Positions 1 to 8,629 of a DNA stretch of 64,000 nucleotides are shown in pieces (positions within the stretch are counted from its first letter, which is position 1; every line of letters begins with the position of its first letter). The stretch is from contig NZ_LMMU01000013.1 of NCBI RefSeq assembly GCF_001422375.1, forward strand, positions 1-64,000, written 5' to 3'. Origin of the DNA: Methylobacterium sp. Leaf99 (GTDB taxonomy: Bacteria > Pseudomonadota > Alphaproteobacteria > Rhizobiales > Beijerinckiaceae). The notes beneath the pieces are model-generated. The model saw only the letters and a list, made by a program, of their open reading frames with translations, did no database searches and was not told the DNA's origin. The translations under genes were made by a program, and so were the position numbers.

Positions 1-245
1 CATCCAGCCAAGGCCGGATCATCCATCCGATAAATCGTCTCCGAGATGTACCGGCCGCCGCCCCGAGACCCGTAAGTCCCGCTCGCCGCCGCCGATGAAC
101 AGGCTTTTAGGGACACCCGGCCGGGCCGTCAACGGCCAAATGACGCCGGACCGTATTTTTTGCGACGCTCGGGTGACAGCGCCTCCCAAGCCCCTGAAAA
201 CACACGCAGACGGCCTTTCGCTCAGGACCCATGGTGCCCGTCGCG
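1..245. other. left edge without a recognisable gene
   Basis: I find no reading frame here that looks like a real protein; the short frames on both strands have no start signal or recognisable motif. It holds the 3' flank of the DUF3016 gene and possibly the flank of a gene outside the window. A six-T run lies near position 160, but I cannot pair it with a convincing hairpin. Confidence 0.4.
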
Positions 246-740
246 TCAGCCGGCGGGGGGACGCCCCTCGACGATGCGGCGCCGGAACCAATCCCGCAGC
301 AGATCGCGCTCGTGCTCGAAGGCGCCGCTGGACAGGCGCGACGCCCGCAGCAGGAAGTTAATGTCGGTCACCACCTCCTCGGCCGCGGCGATGCGACGAC
401 GGCCCTCGGTCAGGACGTAGCGCAGGCGAAACCGCGGCGGGGTGACGTCGCTGACGACGCGCAGGCCGAAGGGAATGTTGGCGCCGGGCCGCTCGAACCC
501 GGCGAGATAGACATCGAGTACGTCGATGGCAAGGCTCCGGCCCGGCGGCAGGTCGCGGCCGAACCCTTCGATGATCCGGCGGATCTCCCCGAGGGTGGCC
601 CGCAGGCTCAGGCCCGATCCGAGACGATTCTCCGCATCGGTGTAGCGCTCGGGCTCGACGAAGCGGACGGTGACCTGGGCCGAAGCCGCATTGGCCCACA
701 GGGCACAGGCGAGCGTGACGATCACCGCACCACCGCGCAT
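246..740 (-). CDS. DUF3016 family secreted protein
   Basis: A 164-residue protein with a signal peptide of about 22 residues (hydrophobic core after MRGG, cleavage near NAASAQ), so it probably acts in the periplasm. The mature part opens with VTVRFVEPERYTDA, the usual beginning of the DUF3016 family, whose function is unknown. The start is the ATG directly before MRGGAV; longer readings in this frame run into the neighbouring gene and lose the signal peptide. It begins only 2 nt after the DUF2244 gene ends, so the two are very likely one transcript. The family assignment is from recognition of the sequence pattern; no catalytic residues are evident. Confidence 0.8.
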   Translation of the reverse strand: MRGGAVIVTLACALWANAASAQVTVRFVEPERYTDAENRLGSGLSLRATLGEIRRIIEGFGRDLPPGRSLAIDVLDVYLAGFERPGANIPFGLRVVSDVTPPRFRLRYVLTEGRRRIAAAEEVVTDINFLLRASRLSSGAFEHERDLLRDWFRRRIVEGRPPAG

Positions 741-742
741 GC

Positions 743-1273
743 TCAAAATCCCCTCTTCACGTGGGCGAGCGCCCGGGCGAGTTCCTGGGCGATCTCCTCG
801 CGATCGACGGGCGAGGCGTCGCGCGCCACCACGACGTACTCGCGGCGCGACACCAGGGTCAGGGTCTGAAGGCCGTACTCCTCGTCCTCGACCTTGGTGA
901 GCTTCGTCCACAGGGGATTGAACCGCCACTCGCGCCGCTCCCCCCGGTGCGTCACCCGGGCCAGCATCACCACGAGGGGCGTGATCATCACCTCCTCGAA
1001 CGAGCGGCCCCGGCGGAAGCTCGCCTTCAGGGCGAGGTAGAGGGCGAGCATGTCGAGGCCGAAGAACCCGGCCACGGGCCAGAACCCGGCCCTGATGCAG
1101 GCGACGGAGGTGACGAGGGAGACCGCGCCGCACGCGATCATCACGGTGCGGAACCCGTGCGGGCTCAAGGACTGGTTCGGCCGGATCGTCGCCCGGAAGA
1201 CCGGACGGTCGAAGCTGTCGGGATCGAGGCCGTCCGGATGCATCGGGATGTTGCCGCTCGCCATGCGGGCCAT
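743..1273 (-). CDS. DUF2244 family membrane protein
   Basis: A 176-residue protein with two closely spaced hydrophobic segments at about residues 45-85, followed by a soluble C-terminal half containing EWRFNPLWTKL and a YVVVARD stretch. This is the layout of the DUF2244 family, integral membrane proteins of unknown function common in alphaproteobacteria. The ATG at 1273 (MARMASG) is preferred; another ATG lies three codons inside, and a longer start would overlap the divergent nth gene. It is the first gene of a two-gene unit with the DUF3016 protein and diverges from nth across only 11 nt, so the promoters of both must overlap the coding ends. Confidence 0.8.
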   Translation of the reverse strand: MARMASGNIPMHPDGLDPDSFDRPVFRATIRPNQSLSPHGFRTVMIACGAVSLVTSVACIRAGFWPVAGFFGLDMLALYLALKASFRRGRSFEEVMITPLVVMLARVTHRGERREWRFNPLWTKLTKVEDEEYGLQTLTLVSRREYVVVARDASPVDREEIAQELARALAHVKRGF

Positions 1274-1284
1274 ATAACGCCCGG

Positions 1285-2001
1285 ATGCGTACCCGACAGC
1301 CGACCGCGCCGAAGAAACCGCGAATTGTCGCCCCAGCGGCCGACCCGATCGTCGCACCGGCGGTCGGGCCCGAGATCCTCGACACGATTTTTTCGCGGTT
1401 GCGCGCGGCCGATCCCGAGCCGAAGGCCGAGCTGGTCTATTGCAACGCCTACACCCTCCTCGTCGCCGTGGTCCTGTCGGCCCAGGCCACCGACAAGGGC
1501 GTCAACCTCGCGACCGCCCCGCTCTTCACCGTGGCCGACACGCCGGAAAAGATGCTGGCGCTGGGGGAAGACCGGGTCCGAAGCTTCATCCGCACCATCG
1601 GGCTGTTCAACACCAAGGCGAAGAACGTCATCGCGCTGTCGCGCATCCTGGTGGAACGGCACGGCGGGCGGGTGCCGGCTTCCCGGGGCGACCTCGAAGT
1701 CCTGCCCGGCGTCGGCACCAAGACCGCGAGCGTCGTCCTCAACGTCGCCTTCGGGGTCCCGACCATCGCCGTCGACACCCACATCTTCCGGGTCTCCAAC
1801 CGGATTCCCCTCGTGGTCGCCCCGACGACGGACAAGGTCCAGGCCGGCCTGGAGGCCATCGTGCCGGAGCCCTACCGGCTCAACGCCCACCACTGGCTGA
1901 TCCTGTTCGGACGCTACATCTGCAAGGCGCGCAAGCCCGACTGCCCGATCTGCCCCATCGCGGATCTGTGCCGTTATCCCGCGAAGACCGTCGCCGGTTA
2001 G
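1285..2001 (+). CDS. nth: endonuclease III (DNA glycosylase / AP lyase)
   Basis: Removes oxidised pyrimidines from DNA and cleaves the resulting abasic site in base-excision repair. The 238-residue protein has the helix-hairpin-helix LPGVGTKTA at residues 140-148 with catalytic Lys146, the catalytic Asp164 in VDTH, and a C-terminal [4Fe-4S] motif of Cys213, Cys220, Cys223 and Cys229 with the canonical C-x6-C-x2-C-x5-C spacing. The first 28 residues are a basic, Pro/Ala-rich extension common in alphaproteobacterial Nth. It diverges from the DUF2244 gene. All key residues are present, so it should be active. Confidence 0.96.
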   Translation: MRTRQPTAPKKPRIVAPAADPIVAPAVGPEILDTIFSRLRAADPEPKAELVYCNAYTLLVAVVLSAQATDKGVNLATAPLFTVADTPEKMLALGEDRVRSFIRTIGLFNTKAKNVIALSRILVERHGGRVPASRGDLEVLPGVGTKTASVVLNVAFGVPTIAVDTHIFRVSNRIPLVVAPTTDKVQAGLEAIVPEPYRLNAHHWLILFGRYICKARKPDCPICPIADLCRYPAKTVAG

Positions 2002-2309
2002 CGAGACCGTCGCCTGGGGAGACCGTCGCCGCCCGACGATCATGGCGTCGCGAGGGGCGGCACGATCCGTTCACCGTGGTGCCCGAAACCCGGGTCCGGC
2101 CCTCGCGCGCGCGGATGGCACCCATCCGGCCAACGCGTTGTGCTGCCTGCGCGCTTCGGGTAGTTTGCGCCACGGTCGCGGAGGCTTTCGGCGAACGATG
2201 CGTCTTCACGGCCCGGCCGCCCCAACGGCCGCCACGCCGCGGATTCCGCATCGTCTCTCACCCGAAGGAGCCACGGCCCTTGGACTTCCTCAAACCACGG
2301 TACACGCCT
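2002..2309. other. nth-purC intergenic region
   Basis: About 300 nt with no credible gene. Directly after nth the motif GAGACCGTCGCC occurs twice behind a near copy (AAGACCGTCGCC) inside the nth 3' end, giving three short imperfect direct repeats between 1984 and 2030. The right end holds a Shine-Dalgarno-like GAAGGAG at 2264-2270 that bears on the purC start. I could not identify a convincing -35/-10 pair. Confidence 0.4.
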
Positions 2310-3074
2310 ATGAACCGCCGCCGTCGCATCTACGAGGGCAAGGCGAAGGTCCTCTACGAGGGTCCGGAGCCGGGAACGCTCATCCAGCATTTCAAGGATG
2401 ATGCCACCGCCTTCAACGCGCAGAAGCACGACGTCATCGACGGCAAGGGCGTGCTGAACAACCGGATTTCCGAGTTCGTCTTTCAGCACCTGAACGACAT
2501 CGGCGTGCCGACGCACTTCATCCGCCGCCTCAACATGCGCGAGCAGTTGATCCGCGAAGTCGAGATCATCCCCCTCGAAGTGGTGGTGCGCAACGTCGCC
2601 GCCGGGTCCCTGGCGACGCGGCTCGGCCTCGAGGAAGGCACGCAGCTGCCGCGCTCGATCATCGAGTTCTACTACAAGAACGACGCGCTCAACGATCCGA
2701 TGGTGTCGGAAGAGCACATCACGGCCTTCGGCTGGGCGACGCCCCAGGAGATCGACGACATCATGGCCCTGGCCATCCGGGTCAACGACTTCCTGTCGGG
2801 CCTCTTCCTCGGCGTCGGCATCCGCCTCGTCGACTTCAAGATCGAGACCGGCCGCCTGTGGGAAGGCGACATGATGCGCATCGTCGTCGCCGACGAGATC
2901 TCCCCGGATTCGTGCCGCCTGTGGGACATCAAGTCGTCGGACAAGCTCGACAAGGACCGCTTCCGCAAGGATCTCGGCGGCCTGATTGAGGCCTACACGG
3001 AAGTCGCCAAGCGCCTCGGCATCATGTCCGAGAACGAGAAGGTGCAGACGGGCGGCCCGCGCCTCGTCCAGTAA
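2310..3074 (+). CDS. purC: phosphoribosylaminoimidazole-succinocarboxamide synthase
   Basis: Catalyses the ATP-dependent condensation of CAIR with aspartate to SAICAR in purine synthesis. The 254-residue form starts MNRRRRIYEGKAKVLYEG, the normal N-terminus of rhizobial PurC, and carries both family signatures: EIIPLEVVVRNVAAGSL at about 90-106, and LVDFKIETG followed by DEISPDSCRLWD. One ambiguity: a TTG in the same frame at 2280 lies 9 nt after a good ribosome binding site (GAAGGAG), whereas the ATG at 2310 has none, so translation may begin ten codons earlier (MDFLKPRYTP...). It converges with the glycosyltransferase gene across 2 nt. Other purine genes (purS, purQ) are 20 kb away. Confidence 0.95.
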   Translation: MNRRRRIYEGKAKVLYEGPEPGTLIQHFKDDATAFNAQKHDVIDGKGVLNNRISEFVFQHLNDIGVPTHFIRRLNMREQLIREVEIIPLEVVVRNVAAGSLATRLGLEEGTQLPRSIIEFYYKNDALNDPMVSEEHITAFGWATPQEIDDIMALAIRVNDFLSGLFLGVGIRLVDFKIETGRLWEGDMMRIVVADEISPDSCRLWDIKSSDKLDKDRFRKDLGGLIEAYTEVAKRLGIMSENEKVQTGGPRLVQ

Positions 3075-3076
3075 GG

Positions 3077-4771
3077 TCAGCGCGGTTCGACCGGGCCGGC
3101 CTCCGGCCAGCCGGGCCGCAGGCGCGCGTAGGTCCCGAGATCGGGATCGAATCCGGGGTGATAATGGGGGTCCTGCGCCAGCAGCGGCCCCCATCGCTTT
3201 TTGAAGGCTGCGACCTCGCGGTCGTGGCGCGCCCGCGCCGCCGGTGTCCAGCGCCGGCTCGCCGCTTCGTCGTGGGTCAGGACCGCGCCGCCGACGTAGA
3301 GGGTGCGGTACCCGGCTTGGTTGAGGCGCAGGCACAGGTCGACATCGTTGAAATCGACGGCGAAGGCGGCGGCGTCGAACCCTCCGATGGCGGCGAATTT
3401 CTCCGCCTCGATCACGAGGCAGGCCGCCGTCACCGCCGAGACCGCGCGGGTGGCGCGCAGGCTCGAGAGATAGCCCGGCGCGTCCCCGGCGAAGAACCGG
3501 TGCGCGTGGGTGACGAGGCCCCCCGGACCGAGGATCACGCCGCCGTGCTGGATGCGGCCGCGCCCGTCGACGAGGCGGGCACCGACGGCGCCGATCCCAG
3601 GGCGCAGGGCTTCGCGCACCATCCGGCCGAGCCAGCCCGGATCGGTGGCGGTCACGTCGTTGTTGACGAAGGCGAGGACCCGTCCCCTCGCCTGCGCCGC
3701 GGCCCGGTTGTTCATGGCGGCGAAATCGAACGGGCCGGGACACGGCACGACCCGTGCGACGCCCCGTGCCGACAGGTCGCCGAGATAGGCCAGGGTTTCA
3801 GGGTCGCGACTGTCGTTGTCGCAGATCAGGATCTCCCGGTGCGGCCAGTCGGTGCCCCGGATCAGGCTGTCAAGGCAGGGCCGCAGGAGGTCGAGGCGGT
3901 CGCGGGTCGGGACGATGAGGCTGACGCACGGCGCCGGGTCCGGCAGTGGGCGCTCCACGGTGATGACGCCGTCGAGGCCCATGGCGATGCCGGCCGTGGA
4001 TGGCCCTGCCCGTTCCATGTCCCGGCACACGATCCTCAGACGGGCGGCGCGGGACTGCCGCCCCCCCTCCCCTGCCCGGCGGGTGGCGGACCGGACCATG
4101 GCGTCGGTGCGCCGCCCGGCGGACCCGTTCCGGGGGGCGGCGGACCGGTCCGTCCGGCCCGGTGCGGAACGATCCCCGCCGTTCCGACCGATGGATAGAA
4201 CGGTCGGCAGATGGCCGATGGCGGCGTTGCCGGAACGGGCCGCGAGGCGGAGCACCGCGTCGAGGGCCGGGGCTCCGGGATCGAGATCGGCGGCGCCGCC
4301 CACGGCCTCCAGGGCCGCGCGGCGCACGGCGACGACGGGCCCGATGTAGTCCACCGCCCGCAGGTAGTCGGGATCGAAGGCCGGGCGCAGGAGCGGGACG
4401 ATCCCGTCTCCCGCGACGTCGAGGGCGTCGCCGTAGAGGACGAGGCGGTCCAGGTGCGCGGCGAAGGTCCGCTCGAACGTCTCCACGGCGCCGACCGTGA
4501 GGGTGTGGCCGGGGGCGGTGAGGACGATGAAATCCACACCCCCGTCGACGGGCCCGGACGCACACCGAAGGCCCGCGCCACGGTGGTCGTCGGCCGTCAG
4601 CCGCAGGGCGTGATGGTCGAGGCCGAGCAGGGCCGCCCCGGCTTGCGCGGCGCGGACGCGCTTGCCCGCGAGCCGCGCCGTCAGGATGGCGAGGGCGTCC
4701 CGGGGATACCGCGCGAGGATCGCCACGGCGGCGCGTCCGCGCGCGATCACGCCGGGGCGGCTTCGGTGCAT
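3077..4771 (-). CDS. glycosyltransferase family 2 protein (start region frame-disrupted)
   Basis: A 564-residue protein as annotated. Residues 1-250 are a degenerate N-terminal region (FIVLTAPGHT, then DYIGPVVAVRRAALEAVGG), and residues 283-500 form a GT2 fold with SLIVPTRDRLDLL, the metal/nucleotide-sugar motif FVNNDV and FAVDFNDVDLCLRL. It probably adds sugars to a surface polysaccharide. The ATG at 4771 is the first start in frame, but coding-like sequence (SNDLAARAGDFSLTDERRD) continues upstream without any start codon. An ATG at 4836 overlaps the stop of the preceding glycosyltransferase as ATGA but is one base out of frame; one extra T in the T5 tract (A5 at 4807-4811 on the plus strand) would join them. 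Substrate unknown. Confidence 0.85.
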   Translation of the reverse strand: MHRSRPGVIARGRAAVAILARYPRDALAILTARLAGKRVRAAQAGAALLGLDHHALRLTADDHRGAGLRCASGPVDGGVDFIVLTAPGHTLTVGAVETFERTFAAHLDRLVLYGDALDVAGDGIVPLLRPAFDPDYLRAVDYIGPVVAVRRAALEAVGGAADLDPGAPALDAVLRLAARSGNAAIGHLPTVLSIGRNGGDRSAPGRTDRSAAPRNGSAGRRTDAMVRSATRRAGEGGRQSRAARLRIVCRDMERAGPSTAGIAMGLDGVITVERPLPDPAPCVSLIVPTRDRLDLLRPCLDSLIRGTDWPHREILICDNDSRDPETLAYLGDLSARGVARVVPCPGPFDFAAMNNRAAAQARGRVLAFVNNDVTATDPGWLGRMVREALRPGIGAVGARLVDGRGRIQHGGVILGPGGLVTHAHRFFAGDAPGYLSSLRATRAVSAVTAACLVIEAEKFAAIGGFDAAAFAVDFNDVDLCLRLNQAGYRTLYVGGAVLTHDEAASRRWTPAARARHDREVAAFKKRWGPLLAQDPHYHPGFDPDLGTYARLRPGWPEAGPVEPR

Positions 4772-4832
4772 GAACAGCAGGGCGTCTCGGCGCTCGTCGG
4801 TCAGCGAAAAATCTCCCGCGCGGGCCGCGAGG

Positions 4833-6761
4833 TCATTCGAGATCCTCGCCAAAGGTCGTGAGCGACAGGGCCGGGTGATAGTACGGATCGTGCCGGATGG
4901 TGTCGCGCCAGCGCGCGACGAAGCGGTCCGCCTCGGCCTCGAAGCGGGCGCGGGCGGGGCCGACGGACGGACCACGGCTCGTGGATTCGAGATGGGCGAC
5001 GACGGCGTGCGGCGTCCAGACGGTCCTGTAGCCGGCGGCATCGAGGCGAAGGCACAGATCGACATCGTTGAAATCAATGGGAAACGCGTCGGCATCGAGG
5101 CCGCCGACGGCGTCGAACTTGCGCTTCTCGACGGCGAGACACGCGGCGGTGACGGCCGAGACCTCGTGGGCGACCCGCATCTGTCCGAGGTGGCCGGGAC
5201 TGTCGGCGGGGCGGCGGCGCAGGATATGCCCGGCGCGCCCGCCGAGTCCCACGACGACGCCGGCGTGCTGGAGCGTCCCGTCGCCGTAGAGCAGTTTGGC
5301 GCCGACGGCGCCGACCTCCGGCCGGCAGGCCTGCCGGACCATGACGTCGAGCCAGTCCTCGCGCAGGATCGCGACATCGTTGTTGAGCAGCACCACGACG
5401 CGCCCGCGCGCCCGGGCGACGCCCGCATTGGTCATGGCGGAGAAATCGAACGGCGCCGGCCAGTCGAGAATCGTGACGCGCGGGTCGCGGCGGAGCTGCG
5501 CGTAGTGGGCATGGACGGCCGGATCGATGGAGCCGTTGTCAACGATGACGAGCTCGATGGCCGGATAGGCGGTGCCGTTGAGAACCCCGTCGGCGGCGGA
5601 GCGGATCAGGTCGAGGCGATCCCGCGACGGGATCACGACGGTGACGAGGGGGGCGGGCTCGGGCAGCGGCCAGAGCAGGTCGGTCAGCCCGGATTCGATG
5701 CGTGTGCGGGCCGGGGAGCCGAAGGCACGCAGGTGCCGCTCCAGGCGCTCGGCGTACCGCCCCGTGTGGTCGGCCTCGGGCACCCGGAGAAGAACACGCG
5801 GCAGGTGGGCGACCCGCCGGGCCTCCACGGCGGCAGCCGCGGACAGGCCGAGATCGATCCGGCAATCGACGGGGTCCACGAGGGCTTCGGAATCTCCGAG
5901 GGGCACGTCGAGCAGGCGCGCCAGGAGCGCCCCGGTATAGAGGGTGAAGCCCGGATAGCCCTGGGCCAGGGCGAGGTCGGGACTCCAGTCCGGTTTCAGG
6001 CGCGGGACCGGATGGACGCCCGCGATCTCTTCGTCGGCGTAGACCATGTGAGGCGCGCCGGGGCCGGCCAACGCGCCCGCCAGGAGCGCGAGCGCATCCG
6101 CCCGCAGACACTCGCCGGGCACGAGCACGCCCAGGATGGCCGCGTCGGGGATGAGATCGCGCAGGGTCCCCCTCCCCCGCCAATCCGTGTGGGTCACACG
6201 CGGGTCGACGCCCGGCACCGCCTCGTGGCCGTCGAGCCAGGCAACGGTCGCGGTCCATCCGGTCCCGATCTGTGCGGCGAGGCTGTGCAGGGTCTCGGCG
6301 ACGCGGGCGCCATCCGCCCGTCGAGCCGGGAGGACGAGGTGGATCGGCGGACCCGTCCCCGGGCCGGACGTGGCCTCGATCCGCCGGCGCGATGACGCCC
6401 AGGCCCGGTAACGTCCCCGGGGCGTGACGGCACAGGCGCCGCGCAGGATATCCCGGAACCGGCGCTCGTCCCTCCGGGCGGCGTTGTACAGGGCCGCCAC
6501 GGCCCGCAACGGCCGCTTGACGAGACATTCGGCCAGGACGCTGCCGTGCGTGCGCAGACCCACCCTTTCGAGGACGAAGCCCGACCGGGGGTCGATGGCG
6601 AGGAGGATGTCCGTGCCGTCGGGCGGCAGGTAACCGAACCACGTCGCCGCCCCCAGGGCAGCACCGGGCAGGGGGACCTCCGCATGCCGCCGGGGTCCGC
6701 GCACGAGGCGGATCAGGGGCCGGAGCGGACGGGCGACCGCGTGCTCGCGATAGGTGAGCAC
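4833..6761 (-). CDS. two-domain glycosyltransferase family 2 protein (start region frame-disrupted)
   Basis: As annotated, 642 residues from a GTG. An N-terminal degenerate GT-like domain (about 140-345, with MVYADEEIAG) is followed by a full GT2 domain (372-590) with VTVVIPSRDRLDLI, LLNNDV at 458-463 and FPIDFNDVDLCLRL. This tandem layout is usual for O-antigen or capsule glycosyltransferases. Upstream of the GTG the same frame stays coding-like for about 55 codons (for example EPYDDPLFSWRLRLP) but has no start codon. The ATG at 6925, which overlaps the stop of the upstream gene as ATGA, is in another frame, so one inserted base between about 6890 and 6922 would give the expected coupled start. 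It is followed by the second GT with a 4-nt overlap. Confidence 0.85.
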   Translation of the reverse strand: MLTYREHAVARPLRPLIRLVRGPRRHAEVPLPGAALGAATWFGYLPPDGTDILLAIDPRSGFVLERVGLRTHGSVLAECLVKRPLRAVAALYNAARRDERRFRDILRGACAVTPRGRYRAWASSRRRIEATSGPGTGPPIHLVLPARRADGARVAETLHSLAAQIGTGWTATVAWLDGHEAVPGVDPRVTHTDWRGRGTLRDLIPDAAILGVLVPGECLRADALALLAGALAGPGAPHMVYADEEIAGVHPVPRLKPDWSPDLALAQGYPGFTLYTGALLARLLDVPLGDSEALVDPVDCRIDLGLSAAAAVEARRVAHLPRVLLRVPEADHTGRYAERLERHLRAFGSPARTRIESGLTDLLWPLPEPAPLVTVVIPSRDRLDLIRSAADGVLNGTAYPAIELVIVDNGSIDPAVHAHYAQLRRDPRVTILDWPAPFDFSAMTNAGVARARGRVVVLLNNDVAILREDWLDVMVRQACRPEVGAVGAKLLYGDGTLQHAGVVVGLGGRAGHILRRRPADSPGHLGQMRVAHEVSAVTAACLAVEKRKFDAVGGLDADAFPIDFNDVDLCLRLDAAGYRTVWTPHAVVAHLESTSRGPSVGPARARFEAEADRFVARWRDTIRHDPYYHPALSLTTFGEDLE

Positions 6762-6921
6762 GATCCAGCACCCGCGCGGCCCGGCCGGCAGGCGCAGGCG
6801 CCAGGAAAACAGCGGATCGTCGTAGGGTTCGAGGGTGAAGGCCGTGGCACGCCCGTCCCACGCGCCGCGCGGCGTGACGCCGTCCCGAGCGCTCAGGGTC
6901 CGGGCCTCGGCGAAGACGTGC

Positions 6922-7569
6922 TCATTCGGCCGTCGCCGGAACGGAGACCGGCGCCTCGGAAGTTGTGGCCGGTGCAGGCGGCTTGCGCTTGGCCGGCGCG
7001 CGCTGGGGTGCCCCGCCGCCGAGGCGCACTTCGATGTCGTAGTCGCCCGTCATGGCGGCCGGGACCATGAGGTCGTCCTCGACGACGGAGAACAGGCCCT
7101 GCGCCTCACCCGGCGACACGGTGACGGCGACGCGGCGAACGCGCGAGGCGAGGACCTTGCCAGACGACTTGAGGGAGATCGTCAGGGGCGCCTCGAACCG
7201 GCCCGGCGCGCCGGCCGGACCGAGGAGCACATGGCCCTCGACGCCGACCTTCACGCGGATCGATCCGTCCTGGAGCCGGGTACATTCGCGGGCGAGGCGT
7301 CCGAGGGTGGTCTGACTCCGGACACCGGCGGCGGTTGCCGTCGCCCCGGGCGGATTCCGCAGGGCGGCGCCGCCCTCGGGCACCTCAACCGCGGGGCAAT
7401 AGGCCTCTTCGAGGGGGGCGGCCTGGGACGGAGGCACGGTGGTGCCGCCGTACTTGAACAGGTTGGTGAAGGCGTTGCCTTCCTCCGCCCGGGCACCGCT
7501 CAGGGCGAAAGCGGCGGGGAAAGACGCGATCATCAGGCGCAAGGCGACCTGTCCGGCAAGCTTCGACAT
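6922..7569 (-). CDS. secreted protein of unknown function
   Basis: A 215-residue protein with an N-terminal signal peptide (hydrophobic residues 9-24, cleavage near GARAEE). The mature part has two Cys (in AYCPAVEVP and RECTRLQDG), a beta-rich middle (SIRVKVGVEGHVLLGP and VLASRVRRVAVTVSPGEAQ) and a disordered Pro/Ala/Lys tail after residue 185. I do not recognise a named family; it resembles conserved exported proteins of Methylobacterium-like bacteria. It is the first gene of a presumed minus-strand operon with the two glycosyltransferases, and its stop overlaps an ATG of the next gene as ATGA. That suggests an envelope or polysaccharide-related role (inference). Confidence 0.75.
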   Translation of the reverse strand: MSKLAGQVALRLMIASFPAAFALSGARAEEGNAFTNLFKYGGTTVPPSQAAPLEEAYCPAVEVPEGGAALRNPPGATATAAGVRSQTTLGRLARECTRLQDGSIRVKVGVEGHVLLGPAGAPGRFEAPLTISLKSSGKVLASRVRRVAVTVSPGEAQGLFSVVEDDLMVPAAMTGDYDIEVRLGGGAPQRAPAKRKPPAPATTSEAPVSVPATAE

Positions 7570-7636
7570 GATCCGTTCCCGATATGCGTCGGTCGATCCC
7601 GGCCCACGCGTCCTGTCCAGATCCCCAGAGGAGTTC

Positions 7637-8158
7637 CTACTTCAGGCTCTCGAAGCCCTGGCCGAAACCCTTCATGGAAAGGGGAATGCCGACCCCCTCC
7701 TCCGGCGTCTGGAACACGATGAAGGTCGCCTGGGCGCCGGCGTTGAACTGCTTGATCAGTCCCTCGTCCATCACCACCTCGGCGACGCAGCCCGTGGTGA
7801 GGCAGCGCACGAAACCGGCGCGGCCGACATCGGTCTTGTCGATCTTCAGGCCGAGGCCGGACGGCAGCAGCACGCCGAGGGGCGCCACCACCCGGAGCAG
7901 ATAGCCGCGGTTGTCGGCGGTCTTCAGCACGATGACCACGAGGGTGAGATTGGGCCGGTCCTCGGCGGCGAGGTACTGCACCAGGGCGCATTGCTCGGCC
8001 TTGGCGCCGGCGGGCGTCTCGCAGCGCAGTTGCCAGTCGCCGAAGGTGTTGCGGACCATACCCTGTGCGGAGGCCGGCGACGCGACCAGCGCCGCGAGGA
8101 GACCGGCCGCCAAGGCCAAGCCGGACCGGCGGGCGATCCGGTCTTCGCGCCGCAGCAT
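7637..8158 (-). CDS. invasion-associated locus B (IalB) family protein
   Basis: A 173-residue exported protein with a signal peptide (SGLALAAGLLAALVASPASAQ). The mature domain starts with the family hallmark NTFGDWQLRCETP and contains CALVQYL and a FVRCLTTGCVAEVVMDE stretch, giving the conserved cysteines of the IalB family. Bartonella IalB is linked to erythrocyte invasion, but the family is widespread in free-living alphaproteobacteria, where its role is unknown. The ATG at 8158 is chosen because it places the signal peptide at the N-terminus. It is read on the same strand as the gene before and the rpmE gene after it, with spacers of about 70 and 215 nt, so it is probably transcribed alone. 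Confidence 0.88.
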   Translation of the reverse strand: MLRREDRIARRSGLALAAGLLAALVASPASAQGMVRNTFGDWQLRCETPAGAKAEQCALVQYLAAEDRPNLTLVVIVLKTADNRGYLLRVVAPLGVLLPSGLGLKIDKTDVGRAGFVRCLTTGCVAEVVMDEGLIKQFNAGAQATFIVFQTPEEGVGIPLSMKGFGQGFESLK

Positions 8159-8374
8159 TGCTCGAAACCCCACGCGCGAAACCCCTTGCGGACCGCGCGA
8201 ACGCGGCAGAAACCCCGAGGCTTGGGACCATGCGGGAGCCGCATCTGTCAAGCGATGCACCGCACCCGTCCCATCCGGACCTCGTCCCGAAACGCGAACG
8301 GGCGGCGCCATCGCGGCGCCGCCCGTTCGCATCGACAACGGCCCCTGCCCGAGGGGCAGGTCAGCCAACGAATG

Positions 8375-8629
8375 TCACTTCTTGCCGAAGGACAGGGCGC
8401 CGAAGCGCGAATTGAAGCGCGAGACGCGGCCGCCGCGATCGAGCATCTTCTGCTCGCCACCGGTCCAGGCCGGGTGGGTGTTGGGGTCGATGTCGAGGTT
8501 GAGGGTGTCGCCCTCCTTGCCGTAGGTCGACCGGGTCCTGTAGTCGGACCCATCGGTCATCACGACCTTGATGAAGTGATAGTCGGGATGCTCGGTACCC
8601 TTGGCCTTGTCGGCCGCACTCTTTGCCAT
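8375..8629 (-). CDS. rpmE: 50S ribosomal protein L31
   Basis: An 84-residue ribosomal protein with the characteristic EHPDYHFIKVVMTDG near the N-terminus, NLDIDPNTHPAWTGG in the middle and GGRVSRFNSRFG at the end. It has no cysteine at all, so it is the zinc-independent type of L31 usual in alphaproteobacteria. The start is the ATG of MAKSAADK; a much longer reading in the same frame has no support. It diverges from the ABC transporter gene, whose start lies about 200 nt away. Confidence 0.95.
   Translation of the reverse strand: MAKSAADKAKGTEHPDYHFIKVVMTDGSDYRTRSTYGKEGDTLNLDIDPNTHPAWTGGEQKMLDRGGRVSRFNSRFGALSFGKK

Noticed and set aside
1984..2030. Regulatory direct repeats after nth
   Set aside because: The three GAGACCGTCGCC-like copies are short and imperfect, partly inside the nth coding end, with irregular spacing; chance duplication is enough.
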